From Lachnospiraceae bacterium OF09-6 (GTDB taxonomy: Bacteria; Bacillota; Clostridia; Lachnospirales; Lachnospiraceae), in contig QUMM01000001.1 of NCBI GenBank assembly GCA_003435055.1, positions 1 to 64,000 on the forward strand: a stretch of 64,000 bases of DNA. The letters are read 5' to 3'. Shown here piece after piece: positions 1 to 8,846 of the stretch. How positions within the stretch are numbered: the stretch's first letter is position 1; the number at the start of each line of letters is the position of its first letter. Below the pieces are notes generated by a model. That model searched no databases. It was given only the letters and a program-made list of their open reading frames with translations, and was not told where the DNA came from. The translations under genes and the position numbers were made by a program.

Positions 1-43
1 AGAGCCAGAAAACTCCGTCCCCCAAGTGGCTTTCCCAGTGGCT

Positions 44-1060
44 TTAATTAAAACCATAAAACTTCTGCGTAATTCGATAAGCTGCCACTGACATTTTGCG
101 TCCGCTCTTTCCAGGCAGATTACATGCCCGCCCCAGCAGTCCATGTCGAATCTGAAGATACAGACCTGCATCTGCTGCTTTCAGATATGCCCAAAGTTCC
201 TGTTTTTTCTTTAAATTCTCTTCTGTGCCAGATTTTAACAGAAGCATTGAAGATACTGTCATAATAATATCCAGATAGCTGAGCATATAGCGTCGGCAAT
301 TCTTATTCGCTCCCCGCTGTCCTGCCATTGTATCGATCATTAGTTTGTTGACTTTCAGCTGCTGGTCAATTCTTTCAATCATAACCTGTTCATTCACGGA
401 CTGATCTTCCCGACCGATGTAATAATGGTAAAACAGTTCATCGATGTAATACATCTTTTTCACAGATGGCAGTGGCTGGAAAACAAACAGATTATCTACA
501 TAAAACGTATGCTTCGGAAGCTCCAGTCCACATTCTCTCAGGAGATTGGTTCGATAAATCATGGAATGCATCAAAATATATTTTCCCGCCCGCATCTTTT
601 TCAGATCTTTCCACTCAAATACGGTCTCTGTCGGCATATATTTTCGATACTGCATGACTTTTTTATGCTTTGCTCCAACTTTATCGTACACAAAATTGCT
701 GATTACCGCATCCACTGTATCTGGGCCGGCCACCAGTTTCTTTAAGGTCTCAATGATCTTTGGCAATGTTCTTTCATCTACCCAGTCATCACTGTCTACC
801 ACTTTATAATACAGACCGGTTGCATTTTTCAGGCCGGTATTTACCGCTTCCCCATGTCCTCCGTTTTCCTGATGTACCGCTTTTACGATACCCGGATAAC
901 GAGAAGCATATTCCTCCGCAATCTCTCCGGTATGATCCTTTGATCCATCATTTACAATAATAATTTCAATATCATCTCCAGCCGGAAGTAATGACTCCAC
1001 GCATTTTCTCAAATAATTCTGTGAATTGTAACTCGGTATCGCTACTGACAAAATCTTCAT
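44..1060 (-). CDS. Family 2 glycosyltransferase (GT-A fold)
   Basis: A 338-residue protein that probably transfers a sugar from a nucleotide-sugar donor to a cell-surface or glycolipid acceptor; the acceptor cannot be told. The N-terminus (SVAIPSYNSQNYL) and VNDGSKDHT near residues 37-44 are typical of GT2 enzymes, and VDSDDW at about 88-93 carries the metal-binding acidic motif. I see no membrane-spanning segment, so it is likely cytoplasmic or peripheral. Its ATG follows the mutY stop codon directly, and its ribosome-binding site (AGGGAGG) lies in the last mutY codons, so the two are co-transcribed. The first 43 bases of the window hold nothing I can call. Confidence 0.88.
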   Translation of the reverse strand: MKILSVAIPSYNSQNYLRKCVESLLPAGDDIEIIIVNDGSKDHTGEIAEEYASRYPGIVKAVHQENGGHGEAVNTGLKNATGLYYKVVDSDDWVDERTLPKIIETLKKLVAGPDTVDAVISNFVYDKVGAKHKKVMQYRKYMPTETVFEWKDLKKMRAGKYILMHSMIYRTNLLRECGLELPKHTFYVDNLFVFQPLPSVKKMYYIDELFYHYYIGREDQSVNEQVMIERIDQQLKVNKLMIDTMAGQRGANKNCRRYMLSYLDIIMTVSSMLLLKSGTEENLKKKQELWAYLKAADAGLYLQIRHGLLGRACNLPGKSGRKMSVAAYRITQKFYGFN

Positions 1061-2143
1061 TTATAATTCCTCCCTGTATTTTTCCTGCCCCAGTTTTATC
1101 TCCATATATCTTGCGTAGGCTGCAAATGCTGCCGGAATGGGATACTTCTCTTCGGTCTTCTCCGGTTCCACAAACAGATATTCACCCGTCTCCTGTGGAT
1201 CTTCAATTAAAATCAAGTATGCTGTCATGTGCCATTCCACATGACTGAAAATATGTTTTGCCGTTTCCAGGCCCTTAATACGAATCGGTGAAAATCCTTT
1301 TTCTTTTATCCAGGCAACAGCTTCATCCTGTGTCAGATGTCCCTCCGTATTCGGCAATTCGTATAACCCGGACAGCAGCCCTTTCGGCGGTCTTTTATGA
1401 ATCGCAAGATGCTCACCGTCACGAATAATCATGACGGTCTTTTCTTCTATTCTACGTGGCTTTTTTGCCTTCTTTACAGGAATCTCATCCATAGCACCCA
1501 TTTTTCTGGCAAGACACAGCCCCTTTAATGGACATGATTCACAATGCGGTTCTCCATTCGGTACACAGACCATTGCGCCAAGTTCCATCAAAGCCTGATT
1601 AAAAGCGCCCGGACGATCTGCTGGCATGATCTCCACAATTGCCTGCTCTATGCCGCGTTTTACAGATTGTTTTAAAATATCTTCCCTGCTTAAAGTTACT
1701 CTTGAGATCACTCTCAATACATTTCCATCCACTGCCGGTGCCACTTTCCCATAGGCAATCGACGCAATAGCTCCAGCCGTATAACTGCCAATTCCTTTCA
1801 GCTGCTGAAGTTCCAGATAATCATCCGGCAGCTTTCCACCATATTCTTCTATCACAGTACGTGCTGCTATCTGCATATTCCGTACACGATTATAATATCC
1901 CAGACCTTCCCAGAGCTTTAACAACTCTTCTTCTTCACAATTCGCCAATGTCTGTATATCGGGCAGTGCTTCCATAAATCTCTGATAAAACGGCTTCACA
2001 GCCTCTACCCTTGTCTGCTGCAGCATAATCTCAGACACCCATACACGATATGGGGTCGGCTGATCCCGCCACGGAAGAATCCTGGCATTCTGATCAAACC
2101 ACCTTAAAAGCGGCTGCACTATTTGTTCCAGATTTTCTTTCAT
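1061..2143 (-). CDS. mutY: A/G-specific adenine DNA glycosylase MutY
   Basis: A 360-residue base-excision repair enzyme that removes adenine mispaired with 8-oxoguanine. The HhH-GPD domain shows the catalytic Glu in SEIMLQQTR (about residue 38), the helix-hairpin-helix LKGIGSYTAGAI (115-126) and the catalytic Asp in PAVDGNVLRV (about 139). Cysteines near 193, 201, 204 and 210 would hold the 4Fe-4S cluster. The C-terminal third, from about 230, fits the NUDIX-like 8-oxoG recognition domain. Length is normal and the frame intact. It starts 9 bases after the transpeptidase stop and overlaps the ribosome-binding site of the downstream glycosyltransferase. Confidence 0.95.
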   Translation of the reverse strand: MKENLEQIVQPLLRWFDQNARILPWRDQPTPYRVWVSEIMLQQTRVEAVKPFYQRFMEALPDIQTLANCEEEELLKLWEGLGYYNRVRNMQIAARTVIEEYGGKLPDDYLELQQLKGIGSYTAGAIASIAYGKVAPAVDGNVLRVISRVTLSREDILKQSVKRGIEQAIVEIMPADRPGAFNQALMELGAMVCVPNGEPHCESCPLKGLCLARKMGAMDEIPVKKAKKPRRIEEKTVMIIRDGEHLAIHKRPPKGLLSGLYELPNTEGHLTQDEAVAWIKEKGFSPIRIKGLETAKHIFSHVEWHMTAYLILIEDPQETGEYLFVEPEKTEEKYPIPAAFAAYARYMEIKLGQEKYREEL

Positions 2144-2152
2144 ATTATTCCT

Positions 2153-3631
2153 CTAATAATAGCAGATGATCGGTATTCCATCATATACTCTTTCATAGAT
2201 TTCTTTTGCCGCTGATGGCGGAAGATTCACACATCCATGAGAACCATTTGTCTGATAAATGCTTCCGCCAAAGCTGCTCCTCCAGTTAGCATCATGGAGC
2301 CCAATACCACCATTAAACGGCATCCAATAGGTCACCTTTGTCTCATATTCATTATTCTCTCCCTTCAAAACAGACGGAGACTCTTTGTAATAAAGTGTAT
2401 AAGTACCTTCCGGTGTCTTTCTGGATGGATCTGATGCAAGACCGGACACGCAGTCTGTAGATACCACTTCCTGTCCATCTATATAGAGCCAGACATGCTG
2501 ACTGCCAAGATCTATTTCCACATAGCTGTCTCCAAGATCGCTGTTGGACCAACTGACCGCAGTCTGCGCAAACTCTGCATAGGTATCTCCCGTATTACCC
2601 GCCCAGATGGCATCAATCAAATAATCGTAAGTGGCATCCTGATCCATCAGCCAGCCATAGGATCCTCCCGAAACAGTCACTTCCTCTCCACCATGAGTAC
2701 GGAACGTACGAGGCTTATCTGCCGTATCATACTTCTCTGCCATCTCTGCCACAAAAGCCCGAATCGCATCCTTATCCAGTTCTACATTACCAGAATCGTC
2801 ATAGCTGAGCCATCCGCGCACTCTCTCTGCATCTACTTTCTCGGAATGTTCTCCAAAAAGATACGTCAAATCTGTACTGATACAGGTATTCAGCTTTTCC
2901 ACAGTCCGTGCCATAGTCTCATCATTCTGTCTCTTTACCGGAGTCTCATAACAGTCCTTTTCTTCCAGCGAAACTTTTACATTTGCGAAATCTACCGCTT
3001 CCTGTATAACCCCATATACCATATCTTTTTTCAAAAGGTTACCTTCCACTTCTGGCACAACCTGATACTTTCCTTCCAGGAAGTCAATGTAAGCATCTGC
3101 TGGCTTTGTCACCTGGCTCTCATCCAGACAGTTCAATCCATCCACTGCCTGACGCAGCCCTTCCTCGTCATACTGTGTACTGGAATCAAAAGTATACGAT
3201 ATCTGATCCTTCATATATAATGGCCATCGATAAAGCTTCTGACTATTCAGGAACGCCTGCACTTCTCCTTTAGACACATAATGATAATTAATCTGTTCTG
3301 CGGTAATCGTCTCTGTGTTGCCTCCACGTTCACCAATCTCCAGACGATAGTCAGCAATCCTGTCTGCCACCTTGTCTTCTACCTCTTCCACTGTCAGCTG
3401 AGATGCATCAAAACCATTGATCATAGTATGCAGGAAAAAATGATCTTTAAAATAGAACATACCATAAATATAAACTCCTGCTGCCACAAGCAGAACTAAA
3501 ATAAGCAGGGAAAGAAAGATATTGCGAATCACACGTCCGGCAGTTCCTTTCTTTTCCCTGTTTATCTCATACTCTCGCTCTGTTCTTCTGCGTCCTGATT
3601 CTTCCCCGGAGCGCTCCCCTCTTTTTCGCAT
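2153..3631 (-). CDS. Membrane-anchored L,D-transpeptidase (YkuD domain with putative peptidoglycan-binding domain)
   Basis: A 492-residue cell-wall enzyme expected to form 3-3 peptidoglycan cross-links or attach proteins to stem peptides outside the cell. A basic N-terminus is followed by one transmembrane helix (about residues 36-58, IFLSLLILVLLVAAGVYIYG). Residues 60-360 resemble the duplicated putative peptidoglycan-binding module common in clostridial L,D-transpeptidases. The C-terminal YkuD domain carries GSHGCVNLPP near residue 465 with the catalytic Cys. A promoter with an extended -10 lies about 50 bases upstream of the ATG, so this gene probably heads the transcript leading into mutY. 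Confidence 0.92.
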   Translation of the reverse strand: MRKRGERSGEESGRRRTEREYEINREKKGTAGRVIRNIFLSLLILVLLVAAGVYIYGMFYFKDHFFLHTMINGFDASQLTVEEVEDKVADRIADYRLEIGERGGNTETITAEQINYHYVSKGEVQAFLNSQKLYRWPLYMKDQISYTFDSSTQYDEEGLRQAVDGLNCLDESQVTKPADAYIDFLEGKYQVVPEVEGNLLKKDMVYGVIQEAVDFANVKVSLEEKDCYETPVKRQNDETMARTVEKLNTCISTDLTYLFGEHSEKVDAERVRGWLSYDDSGNVELDKDAIRAFVAEMAEKYDTADKPRTFRTHGGEEVTVSGGSYGWLMDQDATYDYLIDAIWAGNTGDTYAEFAQTAVSWSNSDLGDSYVEIDLGSQHVWLYIDGQEVVSTDCVSGLASDPSRKTPEGTYTLYYKESPSVLKGENNEYETKVTYWMPFNGGIGLHDANWRSSFGGSIYQTNGSHGCVNLPPSAAKEIYERVYDGIPIICYY

Positions 3632-3679
3632 ATTTTTACGTCCCCCACAACAGTATTTCTACGCTTAATATCTGCGTAA

Positions 3680-3708
3680 ATTATAGCACACTTTATATTT
3701 TGTGAAAA
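3680..3708 (-). promoter_or_regulatory. Sigma-A promoter of the L,D-transpeptidase gene
   Basis: Read on the minus strand: -35 TTTTCA at 3703-3708, 17-base spacer, -10 TATAAT at 3680-3685, with a TG one base upstream of the -10 (extended -10). It faces the transpeptidase 50 bases away. Confidence 0.6.
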
Positions 3709-3738
3709 GGCTTTTAAATCTTAAGAATTCCTTCTGTT

Positions 3739-4509
3739 TCATGTGGTAATATAGGTCTGATACCCATTTTCCCGCAAATGTGCCTCCATGCGTACTGCAT
3801 TTTCTAATTTTCGAAAAGCTCCTACCTGAACCAGATAATACCCTTCCCGTTCCAAAAGGAATGCTGGATATCCCTCTTCCGTGAGCTTTTTCTGCTGCCG
3901 AACAGCATTTTCCCGGTTACGGTAAGCTCCTGTCTGAACACGATAATAAGTTTCTTCCTGTTCCGTCTCTTCCTCACCTGTCAAAGAAAAATTCTTCAAA
4001 ATAGCATCTGCAATAGCATCTGCAATTCGGTCAAATTCCTCATCAAAAAGCCGATTATCTTCCTCGCTGTTAATGAATCCACTTTCCACCAGAACTGCAG
4101 GCATTTTACTCCTTCTTAATATAACCAGTCCCGGCCGTATTTTTACCCCATTATTCCGAAAGCCAATATTTTCCAATTCTTCATTAATATCCTCAGCGAT
4201 CTCTGCCTTCTCTCCATTTTTATCATATATTAAAGTTTCCACTCCTGTATACTGATTTGGATATTCACTGGAATTACGGTGCAGAGACACCAGGAAATCT
4301 GCTCCCGACTCATTGGCCGCCATAGCTTTCTGGTAAGGTGTCTGATAAATATCCTCTGTTCTGGTATAGTAAACATCCAGTCCACTATTTTGCAATCTTT
4401 CTCCCACGGCCAGTGCCAGTTTCAGATTATCATCTTTTTCCTGCCGACCATGATAGACCGCTCCTGGGTCTGCTCCCCCATGTCCTGCATCTATTGCTAT
4501 TTTTGCCAT
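3739..4509 (-). CDS. N-acetylmuramoyl-L-alanine amidase with C-terminal SPOR domain
   Basis: A 256-residue zinc amidase (Amidase_3 family) that would cut between MurNAc and L-Ala of peptidoglycan. Zinc and catalytic residues are seen in DAGHGG (His about 10), SLHRNS (His about 77) and VESGF (Glu about 143). After an acidic linker (EEETEQEE, about 180) comes a SPOR-like tail with two beta-alpha units (YYRVQTGAYRNRENA and YYLVQVGAFRKLENA). There is no signal peptide: the catalytic domain begins at residue 2. This is unusual for a wall hydrolase and recalls phage endolysins or mother-cell amidases released by lysis. It follows the two-component genes after 69 bases. Confidence 0.85.
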   Translation of the reverse strand: MAKIAIDAGHGGADPGAVYHGRQEKDDNLKLALAVGERLQNSGLDVYYTRTEDIYQTPYQKAMAANESGADFLVSLHRNSSEYPNQYTGVETLIYDKNGEKAEIAEDINEELENIGFRNNGVKIRPGLVILRRSKMPAVLVESGFINSEEDNRLFDEEFDRIADAIADAILKNFSLTGEEETEQEETYYRVQTGAYRNRENAVRQQKKLTEEGYPAFLLEREGYYLVQVGAFRKLENAVRMEAHLRENGYQTYITT

Positions 4510-4578
4510 AAAAATACTCCTGCATTATGCTGTCTCTATAGCATATGCAGAAGCACTTCTGTTGGACGCTGGTCCTTT

Positions 4579-4923
4579 TTATCGCTCTCTGCTGTGTTGT
4601 ATTGCACTCACGGATACCGGCTTCAGCAGATAATCATTGATAAACAGTTTCCATCCATCCATTGCATATTCTTTGGTATCTGAAATAAAATTAATCTTCA
4701 CCTGATCATTACTTTTTCGCAATTCTTTTGCCAATGCGATCCCAGACATTCTTATTAACACTATTTCTGTAAAACAGACATCAATCTGTCTGTTTTTTGC
4801 GTATTCTAATGCGTCTTCCCCACTTCGAAAGGCAGATACACAGTCTTTGGGATAGACAGACTGCACTTTTTGTTTCAGATCTCTCCGTTCTTTCCTGTCA
4901 TTCATCACCAAAATTACTTCCAT
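4579..4923 (-). CDS. Stand-alone degenerate response-regulator receiver (phospho-Asp replaced by Glu)
   Basis: A 114-residue protein that is essentially one receiver domain. Aligned by eye with the upstream regulator, the acidic pair is N8-D9, the switch residue is Ser81, the conserved Lys is K101 (LLKPV), and the acceptor Asp is Glu53 (FTEIVLIRMSG against FLDIKLRGMTG). It therefore cannot be phosphorylated in the usual way and may mimic the phosphorylated state. I chose the ATG at 4923 because it begins the first receiver strand (MEVILVMND). It overlaps the end of the upstream regulator by 26 bases, implying translational coupling. No output domain is present, so a protein-protein role is inferred. 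Confidence 0.75.
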   Translation of the reverse strand: MEVILVMNDRKERRDLKQKVQSVYPKDCVSAFRSGEDALEYAKNRQIDVCFTEIVLIRMSGIALAKELRKSNDQVKINFISDTKEYAMDGWKLFINDYLLKPVSVSAIQHSRER

Positions 4924-5743
4924 GCTTCTCGAATACTCCCTTTGAAAATTCTGCCCAGCTGTAATTGGCCATATATTCGCCATTATAAGAATTCACAGCC
5001 AGTGGATCTCCTTTCATAAAATCATAGGCATCACACTGAATTCTACTTACATCCAATGCCAGATGATTCCATGTTTTCAGATACAGATCTTCGATTCCTT
5101 CTTTTTTCATATCCGCTTTCAGGCTGTTCATGATCACATTTGTCTGACTCTTCAGATTCCTGTCATATTCCCGGTCTTCAAACAGAATCCCGGCAATTTC
5201 TGCTGTGGTCACCGATGCTCCTCTGCGATCCACCAGATAGGCAAACAATTCCTTTTCTTTGGCTCGTTCAAAAGTCATCGGTCTGCCATCTACAAATACT
5301 TCAAAATTTCCAAAAGTCTGCACTTTTACCGTTTTTTGGCTGCTCAATTTTTGCGTTGTCGTTTCTTCCATCCAGCTTTTATCCATATTCCGAAGTGTTT
5401 CACGAATATCGTCCGCCTTTACCGGCTTCAGCAGATATCCAAGGGCATATACCCGGTATGCTTCAAATGCATATTCACTGTATGCGGTACAGAATAAAAT
5501 CTTTGTCTCTGGAAAGGATTCCTTTATCAGTTTAGCCAGTTCAATCCCTGTCATTCCACGCAGCTTGATATCAAGAAATGCATAATCCACTGATATTTGT
5601 TCCCTCCTGCATGTTTCCAGAAAAGAAAGGACCTCTCCCGTTTTCTGGAAACCGGCAATTGCATCATCCGGGAATACTTCTTTTAAAGTCCTTGTCAATG
5701 CATTCAATTCCAATCTTTCATCATCTACTGCCAAAATCTGCAT
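4898..5743 (-). CDS. Response regulator with SARP/BTAD-type winged-helix output domain
   Basis: A 281-residue transcription factor. Residues 1-120 form a receiver with VDD at 6-8, phospho-acceptor Asp58 (FLDIKLRGMTG), switch Thr86 and Lys106 (LLKPV). From about 134 comes a winged-helix DNA-binding domain of the Trans_reg_C/SARP type (FGNFEVFVDG, then KEKELFAYLVDRRG). The partner is almost certainly the histidine kinase 12 bases upstream. The regulon is unknown; nearest candidates are the ATPase upstream and the amidase downstream. The 3' end overlaps the degenerate receiver gene. Confidence 0.88.
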   Translation of the reverse strand: MQILAVDDERLELNALTRTLKEVFPDDAIAGFQKTGEVLSFLETCRREQISVDYAFLDIKLRGMTGIELAKLIKESFPETKILFCTAYSEYAFEAYRVYALGYLLKPVKADDIRETLRNMDKSWMEETTTQKLSSQKTVKVQTFGNFEVFVDGRPMTFERAKEKELFAYLVDRRGASVTTAEIAGILFEDREYDRNLKSQTNVIMNSLKADMKKEGIEDLYLKTWNHLALDVSRIQCDAYDFMKGDPLAVNSYNGEYMANYSWAEFSKGVFEKHGSNFGDE

Positions 5744-5755
5744 ATCCTGTCTCCG

Positions 5756-6475
5756 TCATCTTTCTGCATTCAACGTAATCTTTACTACTGTTCCTGTTTC
5801 TTTTCTGCTGTGAATCGTCATTGTTCCATTCACCATCTTTTCAATTCGATGTTTTACGTTGGACAGTCCTATATGTGTACGGCCATCTTTTTGAATCGGG
5901 ATATGTTCAAACTCATCCACATCGAACCCAATTCCGTCATCCCGGACGGTAATTATGATCTGTTTTCCCTCCCTGTGACTTTCAATCCAGACTGTTCCGC
6001 CTTCTTCTTTGTTTCCAACTCCATACTTCACTGCATTTTCTACAATAGGCTGAATTGTCAGAGTAGGAAGGAAAAAATCATCTTCCTGGATATCGTATTC
6101 CACATGAAGATCATCACCAAATCGAATCTGCTCCAGATGGAGATAATGTTTCACATGCTCCATTTCTCGCGAAAACGGAACTGGCACTTTACTCCTGAGA
6201 GAATCCATATTGCCACGCAAAAATGCAGAGAACTCTTCCAGAGCTTTCTGTGCTTTTTCCGGATCCTCTCTACATAATTCACGAATCGTTGAAAGAGAAT
6301 TATACAGGAAATGGGGTTGTATCTGACTGAGCATAATGGAAATATCCGTTTCTTTCAGGCATTCCTCAAGCTCCTTCTCTCTTTTTTTTAATACTATCAT
6401 CCGGTGCGCCTGCCAAATACAGAAACACGCCAAAAAGATCCATGCTATGATAAAGCATACTGTTCTGGCAGTCAT
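5756..6475 (-). CDS. Short LytS-family sensor histidine kinase
   Basis: A 239-residue membrane kinase. One N-terminal transmembrane helix (about residues 5-23) is followed by a short coiled stretch, then the His_kinase domain with phospho-His at QIQPHFLYN (about H55) and an HATPase domain with N-box PIVENAVKYG (about 143-152) and glycine-rich loop DDGIGFD. There is no extracellular sensor domain, so it probably senses through the membrane or through a partner protein. The P-type ATPase encoded 15 bases upstream is a plausible partner, but that is inference. Confidence 0.88.
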   Translation of the reverse strand: MTARTVCFIIAWIFLACFCIWQAHRMIVLKKREKELEECLKETDISIMLSQIQPHFLYNSLSTIRELCREDPEKAQKALEEFSAFLRGNMDSLRSKVPVPFSREMEHVKHYLHLEQIRFGDDLHVEYDIQEDDFFLPTLTIQPIVENAVKYGVGNKEEGGTVWIESHREGKQIIITVRDDGIGFDVDEFEHIPIQKDGRTHIGLSNVKHRIEKMVNGTMTIHSRKETGTVVKITLNAER

Positions 6476-6490
6476 CAGCCAATTCCCCCA

Positions 6491-8829
6491 TTATTTCTCT
6501 GCCTTTTTTAATTTTCCATCCATCCACTCAAAGATATGTGTCAGTCCCTGATTCAGGACACATACCATACAGATCATCGGAATCAGGAATACACTCTGCC
6601 AGCAATCCAACCGGTGAATTCCCAGGAAACCAGGTGCAATTACAAGCCCAGCCGCAAAGATCACGGTAAGACCAACACACAACACTTTGTGATATCTGGT
6701 CATCGGCATACAGACTCTGTATACTACAATCAGACTGACCATACCGCCGAGTACCAGATGATACAGAGATGACAAAAGATCTTCTCCGTTCCAGAACGGC
6801 GAAAGCACTTCTGTCAGAACCAGTGTTCCAACCATCGTCAGTGCAGCCGGCAAGGCAACACGCATCACATGACGCAAAAATCCTTCTGAAATACTGTTCT
6901 GATTTTGTTCCAGAGTCAGAAGAAAGCTCGGTACACCAATCGCCACACCGCTGATCCAGGACAGCTGAATCGGTATAAACGGATATTCTTTTTGCCAGAA
7001 AATAAAAATCAGACAAAGTAATACGGAATAGATCGTCTTTGTCAGATACAACGAACTGACCTTTTCAATATTGCTGATAATAGTTCGCCCTTCTCCCACA
7101 ATATTGGTCATACTTGCGAAGTTCGAATCCAGAAGCACAATATGTGCCACCTGTTTTGCTGCATCGCTTCCGGCAGCCATGGCAATACCACAGTCTGCAT
7201 CTTTCAGTGCCAGGACATCATTGACACCATCCCCCACCATTCCGGCAACTTTTCCATTTGCCTGGCAGGCCTTGATAATGTTCTGCTTCTGTTCTGGACG
7301 CACACGGCCAAACACCGCATACTTCTCCACAACTTCCCTCAGTTCTTCAAAGTCCTCCGGCAGATTTCTGGCATCCAGATATTTATCTGCCCCTTCCAGT
7401 CCTGCTTTTCCAGCTATCTGGGATACAGTCACCGGATTGTCTCCAGACAGAACCTTAATTGCTACCTTCTGCTCTCTGAAATACGCAAATGTATCTTTTG
7501 CTTCCGGACGGATCTGGTCTTCGATAATGATCAGTCCCAGCGGTTTTACCTCTTCCAGTTTCATCTCCTCCGCCTTCAATGTAGCAGAAGCAAGAAGCAG
7601 TACACGCATACCTTCCGCCGAATACTGATTCACTCGTTCCATAAGCTGTGTATTCTCTGGTACCAGGAACTCCGGTGCACCAAGGCATATCCTCCATGTT
7701 CTTCAAAAAAAGCTGCCCGATACTTCCGGTCAGAAGAAAATGGGATCTTCTCTTCTGCTTTCCACTTTCCGGTCTTTTTAAACTTCTTTCTCAGTGCATC
7801 CTGTGTGCTGTTCACATCATCAAAAGCCCAGGTCAGTTCACTCATAATGGTGGTTATTTCTTCCGGGCTCTGTTCTTCCTGTACCGGCACTACATCGACA
7901 ACATCCAGCTTTCCCGTTGTAATCGTTCCTGTTTTATCCAGACACAGAACATTCACTCTTGCCAGTGCTTCAATCGCTTCCATCTCCTGTACCAGCGCTT
8001 TTTTTCTGGCCAGTCTGCCCACACCAAGAACAAAAGATACACTGGTAAGAAGTACGAGTCCTTCTGGAATCATCCCAATGACACCTGCTACCGTATTCAC
8101 AACGGCATCTGATGTTGTTTCCGCAATGCCTCTCTGAGACAGATATAACAGAATTCCTACCGGAATCAGCAGTACACCATCAATCTTTATGATTTTTTTT
8201 ATGATCTCCTGCATCTGGGAAGATGCACGTTTCTTTATCTTTGCTTTTTTTGCCAGTGTTGCAGCATAATTGTTCTCCCCTACATGAAAAACCTTCGCCA
8301 CACCACTGCCGGAAACCAGGTAGCTTCCTGACATCAGTTCTTCTCCTGCCTGCTTTTTTACCGGTCTGGACTCTCCAGTCAGCATGGATTCATTCACTTC
8401 TATTCCAGTAGCATCCAGTAATCTGCAGTCAGCACAGACCTGCTCACCGCTCTCTACCAGAATGACATCGTCAATCACCACATCACTGACATCTATTTCC
8501 TTTGTTACTCCCTCACGAATCACCCTTGTTCTGGCAGCTGTCATTACAGAGATCTGATCAATCAGTTTTTTTACTTTCAGCTCCTGCACAATACCAATCG
8601 CAGTATTGATCAGAATCACACCCATAAATGTCATATTCTTGAACTGTCCGGTCAGAGCTACCAGTACTGCAAGGAACAGATTCAGGAAATTAAAGTACGT
8701 AAGAGAATGTTCTTTTACGATATCTGACACAGATTTAGATGCACTGGTATTCATATGATTGGTTCGATCCATTCTGATCCTGTCTTCTACTTCTGCAGAT
8801 GATAATCCATGAAATTGCTTTTCTTCCAT
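6491..8829 (-). CDS. Cation-transporting P-type ATPase (frameshifted)
   Basis: A P-type ion pump read as two overlapping pieces. The N-terminal piece has the phosphatase loop TGES (about 151), PEGL in a transmembrane helix, and the phosphorylation motif DKTGTIT (Asp about 298). The C-terminal piece has MVGDGVNDVLALKDAD and the last membrane helices. The break is a one-base deletion at 7680-7681 (CC on the plus strand where CCC is expected); restoring it gives GAPEF and a 779-residue protein. I chose the ATG at 8829 for its AGGAG site; it starts 17 bases after the PurF-like stop. The PEGL helix and short N-terminus resemble the CtpE-like calcium/cation group, but the ion is unknown. Confidence 0.85.
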
Positions 8830-8846
8830 ATGCACTCCTGTTCTGT

